NCBI GenBank assembly: GCA_036023115.1
Contig: JAYKKT010000090.1
Coordinates: 35,669,001 to 35,733,000, forward strand
Reading direction: 5' to 3'
Length of the DNA stretch: 64,000 bases
Origin: Brasenia schreberi
Taxonomy: Eukaryota > Streptophyta > Magnoliopsida > Nymphaeales > Cabombaceae
The notes under the pieces are model-generated. The model was not told the origin of the DNA. It saw only the letters and a program-made list of their open reading frames with translations, and made no database searches. Position 1 is the stretch's first letter. The number at the start of each line of letters is the position of its first letter. The position numbers and the translations under genes were made by a program. This document shows, one piece after another, positions 39,536 to 52,747 of the stretch.

Positions 39536-40848
39536 CAGTGGCGGACCTAGAAAGTTTTCTGGGTTGAGGTGAAGACGTCTTGATGAAATTGAGGTGACGT
39601 TGTCTATCTAAATAAGAAGGAAGATCCATCGGATTTTGAAGTTTTTTCGTGCTTTCGGTGACGCAACTGCCTCCGTTAACTCCTACCGGAGCTTTAATGG
39701 CCATATTGGCCTTGCTTATCAGAATTAAAATGGTTATTAAAAATGGTAGGTGAAGAGGTATCAATTGAGTGTAAAGTATATATATTCAGGGAGAAATATG
39801 AGTCACGTGGTAAAATCTCGTGATAATCGCTGAATAAAGAAGCTATGCTGGGCGATTCGACTGATGTCTCCGATCTACCGCTTCCACAGAGTATGCTAAA
39901 GTCCAACAGCCTCAACTTGCCCATGAATAAGTCTGTCACTGACCATACTGATGATAGTTTGCTTCTTCACGCTTGCGTTAATTTGCTTTCCATGCAATTA
40001 AGATCCATCGGAAGCAAGACTTCATGAAGACATGGGTAAAATGTTGCTAAGAGACGAAGGAAGAAATTAGTCATGAAATAATAACAAGTCCAAATCCATG
40101 TCAATTTTGATGGGTTGATTGTAACTTATGAACTGTCAATTAACAGAAAAAAGCGTTGAGAAACGGGGTCAATGTCCAAGAAAGATTAGTTGCACATAGA
40201 TTATTGGTAGTCGTCGACTTTGATCTTGTATCATTGGGTTTAACTCTAGAGAAGCAAAGACCATTATGGTTTCTTCCCAGCAATTTTAAGGTCTTCTACT
40301 GCCCTTTAGTAGTTTTCACCATTTAATACCTTCTTATTAGAGCGAAGCCTTTCCAAATGTTTAACCACCTTATGTGTCTATCTTCTATCGGTGGGAAAAC
40401 AACCTCTTCTTCTGGTTTTACCTATTTCAGTCAATCCCTCTATCTTGTTAAAGTATTGAGGTTAAACATTCGAAGTATATTTTATGAACATGTAACATGT
40501 GCACTTTTAACTTTGAGGTCGTCCGCTCCTGTCAAAGCATTCAATATGTATTTTATATATATTTTATCTTCGTCTTGCTAAGTCAAAAACCCTTCAAACT
40601 CGCTAGGGTTTAGTGACTCCTCTGGTCTCATACTTCATCTCAAACGCACTCCCATCAATAACTAAAAGGATCACATAGTATAAGTGACAGATTCACATTG
40701 AGGCGGCGGGGTGAGGTGGCCACCACCTGAAAATCAACATAGAAACTGTTGCCTACTATTGAATTTGTGAGCTATATAACATATAGCTTGCCCCACCAAT
40801 TTAGTTTCATGAGCCATGCCCCACTTAAAGGAACTAGATCCGCCACTC
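39536..40848. mobile_element. candidate DNA transposon with CAGTGGCGGA termini
   Basis: The left end reads CAGTGGCGGACCTAG and the right end, complemented, GAGTGGCGGATCTAG: 13 of 15 bases match in inverted orientation, 1.3 kb apart. The interior has no recognised transposase; one short open stretch at 39845-40027 is of unknown nature. No convincing target-site duplication was found. The ends could instead belong to two separate insertions. Confidence 0.4.
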
Positions 40849-40988
40849 TAAAGAATGGGTGCTGGTACTCTGTGTAAGCTGATGATATAAATAACTTTTC
40901 AAACGGAGGCAACTAACAATTAAGCTCCATGAGGGTCTGAACCATCATGATCTGAATCCAATCCATTTTATCTCTCTACCAGTGTCTC

Positions 40989-41288
40989 CAGACCTGTCTG
41001 GTTCCAACCTGCTTTGGCGGGTCGACCCAAAACGGTTTTGAAACCAGAACCAGAATTAGAATCAGTCAAACCAGGAAACACCACGGTTCTGTTCTGTTTC
41101 CACCTGGAGGAGAACCGAACCTGAACCGATGGTTCCGAAGCTTTCCTTACTGATTTTTTTTAAAAAGTTGGTGTATTTTCTTCTTTTTTCGACTGAAATT
41201 GAAACCAGTACATATTGAATCGGAATGCGGAACTGGAGGGGGGCGGTTTGGTTCAGGTTTCAGGTTTCGGAGGAACCAGACAGGTCTA
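40989..41288. mobile_element. 300-bp hAT-type MITE
   Basis: Inverted ends CAGACCTGTCTGGTT (40989) and AACCAGACAGGTCTA (to 41288) are flanked by the perfect 8-bp duplication agtgtctc (40981-40988 and 41289-41296). The interior has many GAACC/GGTTC words and no coding capacity. An 8-bp duplication points to the hAT superfamily. Its right end lies about 200 bases before the plastid L21 start codon. Degenerate relatives are near 24550-24910 and 49730-50045. Confidence 0.85.
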
Positions 41289-41416
41289 AGTGTCTCTTCT
41301 GCTGTCCAATTCAGATACGAAGTCCGGAACCGGTAAGGAGGTCCAGTTAAAGACAGGGTCCTGCTTAACTGCCAATCCCCATGGGCTGCGGATAGGGTGA
41401 TGTAGCGCCTGCTCTG

Positions 41417-41418
<2 letters not shown>

Positions 41419-41490
<72 letters not shown>
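41419..41490. repeat. (AC)n(AG)n microsatellite abutting the L21 start codon
   Basis: About fourteen AC units are followed by about twenty-two AG units, ending directly at the ATG at 41491. The GA tract therefore probably lies in the 5' UTR. Confidence 0.95.
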
Positions 41491-41495
<5 letters not shown>

Positions 41496-44400
41496 GTCTG
41501 CCTCTTCGTTCGTAAGTATCCCAGCATCACCGTGCTCCCTGAGGGTACCCGCAAGGTGCACTCTTCCATGTTCCTTTCCTCTGAATGCTCGACTCCGTAT
41601 CCCTTCCCTTTCTTCCCGTTCCTCAAGCACCACCCTTCGTTATCATTCCTCACCACTAAAAAATCCCACATTTCTAACTCCAATTCAATCCTCGACCGTA
41701 GAATTGGCAGAAACAGAGGGCGCCATTGAGTCAAATCCTGAGGGCGTTATCGAATCCGAAGCGACCCAACTCGAAACATCTCTTGAGATCCCCAGAGGAG
41801 AAGAAGTGTTCGCCGTGGTCATGGTTTGTTCTTCTTACTCCCTCTCTTATGTTTCCCTGTTTCCTTCTAATGGAGCTTTCTAATTTCCTTGTTTCCTTTT
41901 CCATATTTCAAAGGTGGGGTCTCGGCAGTACATTGTCTTCCCCGGACGATATCTCTGTGTACAGAGGCTGAAGGGTGCAAATGTGAACGATAAGGTAAGA
42001 AAGAATACGCTTACTGGTTCATGAATGCCGTTCCTTTTAGGGTGCTTCACCATTCACAGATGTAGCCAAATTTTCGTATTTGTTTTTGTTAGTTGGTGCT
42101 TTTGGGTTTAATTTAGTCTTGTTTTCGTAATCATGATGATTATTTTGCCAAGAGAATTTTATGGACTTTGTTGCTTGTCATGGTCCAATGTCAATCTACT
42201 TAATGTCATCACTGTTGACGTCTATATTGAAATTCATTGGTTATGCCAAGTGTTATGGATGACCAGTTAATAGTCCTTGTTCTGAGTATAACACGGTTGC
42301 CATTCGGTTGTTTTTATAGTATTCCAATTGTTGTTCCTTGTGGGATGATTTACATTGATCACCAGAAGCTACCACATATATGAATAACCCGATGAGCTGC
42401 CTTTCGCCTTTATTCTTATGAGAATTTACCAGAAATTCAATATCAAGGCAAAACGTGAATGAAATTGTAAAATAGATTCTGGACAGTGTTTATGCACGTG
42501 AGCAGCACTACCTAAAGCAATCACTACTTGTATCAAAAAATACAAACTAGTAATGGCTGAAGAGACACTGTTGGGAGATTGTAATAAAAGTCTATGAAGA
42601 CTTTTTGTGTACTTCAGATTTTAGCTTTCCTCTTTTTTTCTGATCTAGTTCATGCAGTGGGGGCCTTTTCTTTTTTTGAGGGTTGACGCTCTTGAATGGG
42701 ACCTGATATAAACCAGCAGTTGTAAAACATCTTGAACAGCTGAGTGTGTGAGAGAAAGAGAGAGATGACATTACGCAGGTAGGTGGAACATGATGCCAGT
42801 GGGAACTGTTAACAGCAGGAGGAGAGAGTCACGCCCAGCCTGGCCTGTAACATTTTCTCAATTTCAGGCAAGACACTCACCACACCGCACCTAAAAGTGG
42901 CTCCATTGCTGAATTCAGGGGACTTGACATTTGTATCTGGAACGGAAGGCCTTGGTTGCAGTGCCTTTCAACTATCAGCTAATAAGATATTAAGTGTGGG
43001 ATGCTCTTGCTGAAGGGATCCAAAACTGATAGGTGACCCTTTAATTGTTGTGTAACACAAAATGGATTACTGAATTGCAACTCAGTTTTAGGGAGTTCAC
43101 AGGCTGGATGCTCAGAACATGTGCAGCTTCATCATATAGATTCCTTTAGGCCATTTTCTACAATAGAAGTTGCTTACAACATCATTCGTGAAGATTTGTT
43201 TCAATATTTATTGTAAAGGCTCTTCATGAGTAAGACTTTGTTTTTGGGTATCATAACCCTAATGTGTTCAACCCTGCCCATTTAGGTTTTTGTTGTTCAG
43301 ATGAATGACTTTTGACAGATTTTCTTTAATGGCTATGTGCCTAATATTCTAACTTCTTTAGGCTTTGTGCAAATACTATATAACTGTCATAGGAACAATA
43401 AGTTTGAGTGGTGGCCCGCTAATCACTACTGATGTGGGAGGATATGTGCGTCAGAAATGAAAAAGTCGAGGTAGATGTGTGATCACATGAGGAAAGACCA
43501 ATTTCATAGAAGAATGTCAGTGTGGCTTGAATGGAAGTTGAGATGACAGAGACATGTTTAAGGTTGTTTGGGCATGTAAAAAGATTGTCAAAAGGAGCTT
43601 CAAGAGTGCAGATGTGAGAAGTTGGAGAATATGCACTAAAGAAAGGCCTTAAAAGGTCTAAAAGATGTTGGGAGGAGAAACCTTCAAACTTGTTTGCAAA
43701 AGTATGACCCACTTAGAATGCAGACTTAGTTTTGATATAGAAGAAAACTTTCATAGGGTCAAAAGAGTTTGTTGGCTGGTCTCATCATATCCTGTGGACA
43801 TCCCCTCACATCTGGGGAGGTTTCTGTTGATTTGGCCTTAAGATGAGGATGTAAACTCTAGATATTGAACTCATGGCCTCCATCTTGAAGGTTTTAGGTT
43901 GATGCCCTAGTTATTTCTGTAGTACATCCTGTGGAATCAACAGGCTTGTACCAACACCTCAGTAATATGCTTTTTGTTGTTTAATAAAAGTTCCTTTTCC
44001 AAGATAGCTGCCTTTTAGTGAAGCTGGTGAAACCAACACTGAACCATGTTTAGGTCTGAAGTTATGTCTAAATCCCAATATACACAAAGACTTGCTACTG
44101 TGATTAATGTACTGGGACATTAAGGAAGCAGGGAAACTTCTTCTCCTAGTTCATGGTTGATGAAATTCTAATTTGAAGCCTAATTCAATCTTGATCTAAT
44201 ATGTTCAGAAGGATTTTTAAAAACAAATGAGAAAGCTTAGAGGCCTTATACGGGGTTATATACATTGTTGGTGCTTAAAAGTATTGTATAATCATATAAT
44301 GTGCAAAGCTTGAAGATCAACCTTTGTCCCAATTTTTCTCTTGGAGTAGATTGAAGATCAATCTTAGTAGCTATTTCCCTGGGTGAGCTCTTGAACACAA

Positions 44401-47400
44401 GGATTAGCTTCACAGGGTACTGGGTCTAAAGAAAAATGTATGCATTACATGTACTTTGTTTCTTATTTTTCTCATTTATCTTCTACAGAGTGATATTTAT
44501 GCCTAAACTGTGTATATAGGAGCATGCTTTACTTGAAGAGTATGGTGGTCATTCAAGTTGGACCTCTACACCTTTGTAAATATTCTAAAGTATATACTAA
44601 TTCAATAGAGAAAGTTGTGTATCCTTACTTGCTCCTTGATTCTTCTATTTCTTGTTGACATTAGCTCCAATCCATGCTTGGCAGGGACGACAGTCCAAAG
44701 TACAAACTTTTCTAGCTACTTTTTTGAGCTGAGCAGCAAATTGTTTTTGAAAGTAACCATCTCTCTCTCTCTCTCAACCAGTAAATCTTAGTGGTGGATG
44801 ATGCTGATGATGAGCAATCTCTCGTACAGCTAGGCTTTGGTTTCTGTTATACTAGAACAATATCAATGTGTAGGTGATTCCAATTGTCTCATTGCACAGT
44901 TGTCTGTTATCTCTTATTCTATGACGACTGGCAAAAGAAGCCGAGGAGGACTCAGGAGCTAAGAAACATTATCCACATCCTCAATTTGGTTACTGTAGCC
45001 GTGCGTATTAAACAGCACCTCTTGACCTTGATGAACATGATTTTTGGTTTTCGTGAGCTCTTGCCTGCATTTTAGGAACTTAATAGCATAACGATATTCT
45101 CCTTGAATGTTTGAAGTCTGTATTTAGTTCTACTAGAATGAGTAAATATTTCAGTGATTTAATGAACTTTTTTTTCCTCGTTCATTCTATATGGTGTAGA
45201 TTATCCTTAATAAGGTTTTGCTCGTGTCAACCAAGTCAAATACTTACATTGGCAAACCAATTGTGGAAAATGCTGCTGTGCATGCTGTTGTTGAAGACAA
45301 TGTAAGTTACAGATCCATGGAAGCTATTCAAGATGAATAATCATATTTTGCATTTTTGTACTCTGCTGAACGATTTGTTATTATTTTCATTTACTATGCA
45401 GGGATTGAATCGAAAAGTTATTGTTTTTAAGTACAAGAAACGAAAGAATTACCGGAGGAATATCGGACACCGCCAGGTATCTCCATACCCATAACTGATT
45501 TATTCACAATATCGTTAATGCTAAATTCAGGTATCAAGTTAATGAGCCATACCATGAAATTGTGGGAAAGAATTATCGAACGTAGGTTAAGGCAAGTATC
45601 AAGTACAACAGAGAACCAATTTGGATTCATGCCAGGCAGATCTATTGTTGAAGCGATTCACCTTTTGAGACGTCTTGTGGAACATTTTAGAGAAAAAAAG
45701 AAAGACCTTCACATTATATTTATTGATATAGAAAAAGCTTACGATAGGGTACCGAGGGAGGTTCTTTGGAGAACTTTGGAAAAAAGAGGAATCCCATTGA
45801 CATACATTAACCTTATAAGAGACATGTACGATGGTGCAAAAACATGTATGAGGACTCATGAAGGAATGAGAGACTTCTTTGAAGTTAATATTGGGTTACA
45901 TCAAGGATCAACTTTAAGTCCATACTTATTTATAATGGTGATTGATGAGTTAACAAAACATATTCAAGATTAAGTACCTTTATGTATGTTATTTGCAGAT
46001 GACATTGTGTTAGTAGAGGAGTCTAAGGAAAAAGTTAATAGAAAATTAGAACTATGGAGAGAAACATTAGAAAGCAAAGGCCTCCGACTTAGTAGAACAA
46101 AGACAGAATATATGGAATGTAAGTTTGATCATTTTGTTTCTTCGGAGGACATAGAAATTAAAATTGACACACATTGCATCCCCCAAAAGGAAAGTTTTAA
46201 ATACCTAGGGTCAATTTTTCAGAGTGATGGAAGAATTGATGGAGATGTTACGCATAGAATTAATGTTGGTTGGTTAAAATGGAGAGGAGCATAAGGTATT
46301 CTTTGTGATAAGAAGATACCATTAAAGTTAAAAGGTAAATATTATGGAGCAGTAATTAGACCTACCATGTTTTATGGTTTTGAGTGTTGGGCAGTTCATT
46401 ATCAACATGTACAAAAGATGTCTGTGACAGAAATGAAGATGTTGAGATGGATGAGTGGTCATACAAGAAAAGACTGTATACATAATGAGGTTATTAGAAA
46501 CAAATTAGGAGTGACACCAATAGAGGATAAAATGAGAGAATATTGTTTAAGATGGTTTGGACATATAGAAAGAAGATCAAAAGAAGAAAACGTAAGAAGG
46601 TATGAAAAACTAAATTTGGAAAGTATTAAAAGAGGTAGAGGACGACCACAAAAGTGTTGGAAAGAAACAATAAAGAATGATCTAGCTTATTGTGAGTTAA
46701 CCACTAACATAACACATGATAGGGCTATGTGGAAACAAAGAATCCATGTAGCCGATCCCGTCTAGTATGGGAAAAGGCTTAGTTGTTGTTGTTGTTGTAT
46801 CGTTAATGCTAAATTCATCCTTAATGAGTATGAATGACATCAGCAACTCTGAAGCGACTTGGAGAGGAACAAAGAAAGAACCGTTAAACTTGTCGCTGCT
46901 GAGTTAAGCGGTACTATCAAACCAAAACTTTTATTGGTCACAAATAAGTGACGGACTGTAACTGTTTCATTATATGGATCCAAAGTTTGCGTTTTGCCTG
47001 CCTCTAAGTCCCCAGGGGAGTTTAGCCTAATGGAGGGGGTTTCCCTGCTTAACAGGCAAGGTTCAATTCCCGTTGGCACTACCCTGCCCTGCAAGCTGAT
47101 GCACGAAATAGACCTCGGACCAAGGGTTCTAGCCTTAGAGTTCTACAGCGGGTTGTCCCTACCCTTTTAAAGGTGGTTTCTCGAGCTAACAATAAAATAA
47201 AATGTATGGGCTATCAGTTGAAAAGAATTGCCTTTTAGTCGTTGCTACTTCTGCCATATGGAAAAGGAAGAAAACAAAGAGTGGACAGTGAATAAGATCA
47301 CTTCTGATCCATTTGTAATACACAAAGGGGATCAAAATTTGGATCAAATAATTTAATATGCCCACATAAACTATGGATGAAATAGAAATTTTGAAAACTG

Positions 47401-47667
47401 ATTTCTCCCAGTGAATAGATAATGGCCCTTTCCAAACTACGTCTCTCTGTGTAAGTGCTCCAGTTGTAAGTGGATTTTTACATTCCAAAAGTTGGATATA
47501 GAGCTATCTGTTTCATCTTTTTCTACGAGGATGATTATTGTAACAGCTCTGTGTTCTATATTACTAATCGCATAGCCAAATTTGTTCCCCAAGTTTCTGG
47601 CTGGGGAGAAAGAACCATGTCTTCCCATGCTTAAGTTCAACCAGCATCCCCTAAATTAAAAGTTCAC

Positions 47668-47713
<46 letters not shown>

Positions 47714-48430
47714 GCATACACATGCAGACAAGCATGTAGCATCTCAAGCCGTAGCTCCTACACCCAAGCCAAGTAAATGATAGCCTTTGCAGGATTATTG
47801 GTCTTGCTCTTCTGATTGTCAATGTAGCCATGTCTTGCTTATATTATTATTTTGGAATTTGTTGAAAGAGTAGTTTCAGTATCCGAGTCATTACACTTTG
47901 CTAGCCCATAAGCTACATCGAAACAGATGCGTTCATTCACGATTTTGTGAAGCGTATCTGTTTCATCAACCCTTTGTTAAGCTTGTCCTACTTCTGCACT
48001 CAAGACTCGTGTGAAACAGGTCTTTCTAGTTTAACATATGGTAGCTTTGTACAATGATCTGGTAGATATATGCTACTCAAACAAACACGTATTAGCCATG
48101 GGTGTACATTTTACTCCATCTTTTGAAATGGAGGGGATCTCTCAATTCGGAATCATGCTGAGGCCGACTGGCCAAGTGTATGCACTCTGTCAAACTTGAA
48201 GCAAAACAAACAAAATTTCTGAATGAGCTTAACGTCCTAAACTTCCACCATCAAGACATACAAGTGTACATGCTCATGTGCACAAACAGATGCTTGGTCT
48301 TTGCCGGATCCTTCTTCACTAGTATCTTACGTTTAACATTGCTATGCAGCCAAACACACGGATCAAGATAACCGGCATCACTGGTTATCAGAACGCACCT
48401 GCTGCTGCTGCTGCTCCAGTTCCAGCATAG
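41491..48430 (+). CDS. RPL21: plastid 50S ribosomal protein L21 (bL21c)
   Basis: Five exons, 41491-41823, 41914-41994, 45200-45301, 45402-45476 and 48350-48430, all in phase 0, give 223 residues. Residues 1 to about 75 are Ser-rich and basic, a typical chloroplast transit peptide (MASASSFVSIPASPCSLRVP). An acidic linker follows. The L21 domain starts at about 104 (EEVFAVVMVGSRQYIVFPGR) and continues LKGANVNDK, IILNKVLLVSTKSNTYIGKP, KYKKRKNYRRNIGHRQPNTR and ITGITGY. The Ala/Pro-rich tail ends the protein. bL21 binds 23S rRNA in the large subunit. All splice sites are GT-AG. Intron 2 is 3.2 kb and intron 4 is 2.9 kb; intron 4 holds a LINE. The gene appears intact. Confidence 0.96.
43390..43790 (+). 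repeat. degenerate LINE 3' fragment in L21 intron 2
   Basis: The translated plus strand shows a LINE C-terminal pattern: RLFGHVKRLSKGASRVQM, then KKGLKRSKRCWEE, interrupted by stops. The family differs from the LINE at 45530. Boundaries are approximate. Confidence 0.6.
45530..46798 (+). mobile_element. 5'-truncated RTE-type LINE in L21 intron 4
   Basis: It is flanked by the 19-bp duplication atcgttaatgctaaattca (45511-45529 and 46799-46817). The 3' end is a (GTT)n tail, characteristic of RTE-clade LINEs, which lack poly-A. The reverse transcriptase reads ENQFGFMPGRSIVEAIHLLR, FIDIEKAYDRVPREVLW, LHQGSTLSPYLF and LFADDIVLVEE, then WFGHIERRS and the end RIHVADPV. Two internal stops (after IQD near 45972 and after WRGA near 46292) inactivate it. 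The endonuclease domain is lost by 5' truncation. Confidence 0.93.
47010..47090 (+). repeat. tRNA-like/SINE-like segment in L21 intron 4
   Basis: An A-box-like TTTAGCCTAATGGAGG and a B-box-like GGTTCAATTCCCG occur about 30 bases apart, as in a tRNA-derived promoter. No full cloverleaf with paired acceptor stem could be drawn, so a SINE remnant is more likely than a tRNA gene. Confidence 0.4.
47669..47709. repeat. (AT)n microsatellite in L21 intron 4
   Basis: About twenty AT units. Confidence 0.95.
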
Positions 48431-51400
48431 TGGTATCATACTCTCTCTCTCTTTCTCTGTGCTTGTCATCGCAAATGCCTTCAATATCAGTAGGTACAAT
48501 ATCTAAGTCGAGCTGCTGGCTAAATTGCTTGCTGAACCTTGTCCATGCAGTTGCAATGAAGGTTAAGCTTTGTTTTCTCCGCTGTTTTTATGCTTTTGTT
48601 ACAGGTGCACGATTGTTTAGTCGTAAAGCTATGCTGGTAGAACTATTCATGCTCGAAACCGATTTATGGTCATCTTCTCATCTTGGAAAAGAGTGGTGTT
48701 TCTGTTGGAAATCCTTCACCATACTGAGTCATATAAGTTGAATATCCTTCACAGTACGCACGTTAGTAGTGGTCTAGGCCTTGCTGAATTTTCTGGTCAT
48801 GTGAGATTCTTAGAAATCATATTCGAAGGCATTGAGATACTCAATATTGTGATGAATGAACGAGATACAATTGGTTCATCAACTTCATTTGTTCAATCTC
48901 AAGGTGGTTTTACTGATCTTTCAGCCATCTTTTGTACATTATGACCCACGCATGCATGCAGGCACACATAAACAAACACGCACACTCAACGTTACATTAA
49001 GATGGCCTGTGTACATTATGACCCAATTTGCGCTAGATATTGACCAAAGTACATATTTGAAATTGTAACTGATGCAAATAGTGATTCGTCTGCCTATGTT
49101 ACTTTCTTTTCTAAAGTGCTTTGGTCGAACACCGTAAGCTGTACAATTAGTTCATCAGATGGGCTTTGTGACCTTCTCTAAGAGTCGCAATTTTGTGTTG
49201 AGGGTCGTGTCCTTGACATGTTTCGTGTTTGTGTCACAACATTCCAATCCGAACATATCCAATAATTTTGTCATGGTGGACATGAACACAGTATTTGGGT
49301 TGTGTTCGTGTCAAAATTGTCTGGTTGTCTAAAATTTTTTTCTAGGATCTTGTTTCGGTCATGCTTGTACTAAAAGCAACCCGAACACTCCAATTCTCTC
49401 TCACACACACACGTGCTTACACACAAAATAATGGCATATTGGCGATGATGCATATTCCACATGGATGCCCCACATATTCAATATGCTAAGGTTTTAACTT
49501 TAGAAACACATTTGCAAGAAGCTAACTTGTTGAATATATTGACATGGAGAATAAAGCCAAGGCTCCTTATTCTAATATATAATATTCAGACATTACATAT
49601 AATATGAGCATCAGAAATAACAAGCTTCATCAAGAAGTATGATTATTTTCTCCCAGTTAACATAACATCTTAAAGTGCCTCATATGGAGAACTATGTGGC
49701 GTGGTAACCTACCAAACATTTTGGGCTAGGCATGTTTGGTACTTGTGGTTCGAACCAGAGTCGAACCAGGCTGGGAACCGGCTTGAACTGAAACTAGCAG
49801 AACCAGACCAGGAACCATAATCAAATTGGGGACCTCCATGGTTCGTTCTGGTTCTCGTTCTGGTTCCTCCTTCCGTGGAACTGGAGCTGGCAACTCAAAC
49901 TACCTGTTTGCTCTTTTCTAATTAATTTTTTCAACATTTTGTAGTTTTAAAAATAATTTTCATGGTTTAGTTGGTTTTGAGAGTGTGGTTTACCGGGAAC
50001 TGGACATGTCTGGTTCGGACCAAACCTGAATCAAGCTTAAAACTGGGCAGCATCATGTAGTTGGTGATCTCCAATATAATAAATTGAGGCTTTCTATAAT
50101 AGAAAATGCTTCATTTAAAAATTAAACTATTGGTAGCTAGCTAATAATTCTCTCTCCTTTGCTAATAAAAAGGTTTAATTTATTCAATACTTACCAGATT
50201 GCATAAAACCTGAAAACTATTGGAAGAAATCAAGAATACATGATCTTGCTTTTTGAATGTTAATATGACTCCAAGAACATGAATGAGTTATAAAGGTCAT
50301 CCAATTGATGCCCTTAGTTTCGGCAACACTACTTTTGTTTGGACACTCAATAAACAAAGAATCGTTTTCTTGTTTAAAAGCATAAGCCACACAATGCAAT
50401 GAAAGCCTTGAAAGCAACATGATCAACAATGGGTCACCTGGCTAAGGGATTAACTCACAAGGCAATTGGTCATTGCATCTGGCTTCTGCCTCCCCATTGG
50501 AGTCTGACGGGCCGTTACGGCACATGCACTCCTTAAGTATTGAACTCACGACCTTTTATTTGAACATCCTTTTGTGTCTAATTCCTTATATCTCAAACAA
50601 ATCACAGACCCAATTGATTAATATTGCCGAGTAGGCTTTCTTCTTAAAGCTCGTGTACAATAGTAGTGGTAAATTGGGTTGATAGATCGTGTCGATTCGT
50701 GTTCGGGCCAAGAGTATGTGTCCCCTACCCAACAGGTCATTTTCTTTAAATGAAGACCGAATCTGGTAGGGTACGGGGGTTACCCTGACTGTGGCGCCTC
50801 CATACAAGTACGCTCTACCCATACCTGATCTGAGGTGCCTAAACTCCAACCCGGACTCAGAATTTTCGGATTGGATTCGGGTCGAATTGAACCAAAATGA
50901 AAATCGAAGAATACAAAGGGACAAAAACGAACGGATGGATTCTCTATCAAACTTAGGGTGTGTTTGATACAGCATCCTAAGGGAACTGGATGCGGATGCT
51001 ATTGGTTCTAAGTTTTATTGTACATCAAAGATGAAACCTGTCACTGGCATGGTGTGATGAGAACTAAATTCATAGTCTTCGTATTAAAACTCAAAATTCG
51101 ATACTACTGATAAATCAAACACAAAAACATGGTTCCTCATAACTAATCTATCTGATACCTAAGCCTATGAGAAGCTTGACACCAGGAATCAAACACATCC
51201 TTCAGCATTTAATCTTGAGATCAACATGGGGGATGGTGTGTTTGCAACAAACACAGTTGGGAGGGTCCGGGCTTTCGCTCGTGGACATACCCTGGGGGTT
51301 AGCCAGTCACTGTTTGCAACAAACACAGTTGAGAGTAGAGCAGTCGATTAAGCTCGTGAAGCACACTACTCACCTCGCTAAGTGTTCACCTTTAAGTTGA

Positions 51401-52297
51401 AGGATTACAAGTTCAATCCCCCAGGTCTGCATCTAGCTGCGATGAGCGGTTCCAACCAAAATCAAAATCGGACCCGAAACCGGGAAAAGCCAGTGATAGT
51501 CAGTATATGCATCGTTCCCCATAACACGAAGCAGACCGACCTTATGCATTGCCAATGGTTTTCACAATGTAAATCAATTCCCCACAAGATTCAAACACCT
51601 TTGCATGGAAGTACTCGTCGCCAATGCAAGGATTCAAATACGGTTCTGTGAATTTGTTGTTCTCAAACAATATAAGCTTCTACCAAATACATTAATGCAT
51701 GCTGGAAATAGCTTCTATGTGTGGTCATCAAACCCTGTTTAAAGGAGGTACCTGGTGCACCCGAGGCACCAATCCCATATTAGAGAATTCATACTTTTTC
51801 ATGTTTTAGCTATAGTTTGCAAATCTTAGGTACCATCTTATGAATTAGTCAAGCATGCTCTTCTATATCATCTGATTTCAGTAATATAATTCAGTAGTCT
51901 CACAATGAATCAAAAATTGACTGCTGGCATTATAATCTTTTAACTTCAAAATGACTCTATTTAAGATGTGAATCAAAATTGACCATTCTAAATGATTCTA
52001 TGAGGTTGGAACTGACCTGGCAAATCGGGTCAGGTCACTTCGCGTTCAGGACAAAATTGGTCTGACCCTATTTTTATTTGGGTGACATTCTTTGAACCCA
52101 GACCCAACCTCAGTCGGTTTCAGGTTGACCCAAATGTGCATAAAAATACACTTAATATATTCATTATTATATATATTATGCATATGAGTGTCATAAAATA
52201 AGTATCTTAATCATTCCCGTTTGATTAATTACATGAACGGTAATGACAATTTAAACACGTTTTAAAAATTATCTAACACCTCTCTCACTCTTTATAT

Positions 52298-52330
<33 letters not shown>

Positions 52331-52747
52331 TGAATTTGTATAGGTACGACATATGTACAATGCGCACACATACACAAGATCCTTAGGGTGCCAGATGCCC
52401 CGAGTTCAATTCTGGGAATGCCCCAATTTTTTTCTTTACTTGCCTTTTTGCGCTTTCTTGTGCTGTCCACGTCCCTTTCCGTTCTTATTTTAGTTTGGTA
52501 AATTTCGAAACGCACCTTCAGAATTGGCATTATTAAGACAACCAGCATGAACTCGTATTCTTAACCCCACAGAACAGATCCCGCCGCACAAACTGCGAAG
52601 TCCCACATTTGCCGGTAGACAGTTTTACATATGAGAGAGAGAGAGAGAGTTGCATACTTTGTGATAGATTATTATTACAATTAGGAACTTGTAGAAGAGT
52701 GCGACAAGGGAAGGAATAATGAGAAAATCTGGATCACTAGTTAATAT
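48431..52747. other. intergenic stretch with degenerate repeats
   Basis: No gene was recognised. Near 49730-50045 lies a GAACC/GGTTC-rich block ending GGACATGTCTGGTTCGG, a degenerate relative of the MITE at 40989. Near 51335-51430 a SINE-like block carries CAAGTTCAATCCCC. Near 52390-52420 another B-box-like word (GAGTTCAATTCTGGG) occurs. Near 52010-52150 a GGTCA/TGACC-rich block is seen. Confidence 0.45.

Noticed and set aside
41286..41734. Minus-strand frames across the AC/AG tract and L21 exon 1
   Set aside because: They are shadows of the L21 first exon and the microsatellite.
46998..47095. Possible tRNA gene
   Set aside because: A- and B-box words are present, but no complete cloverleaf with paired acceptor stem could be drawn.
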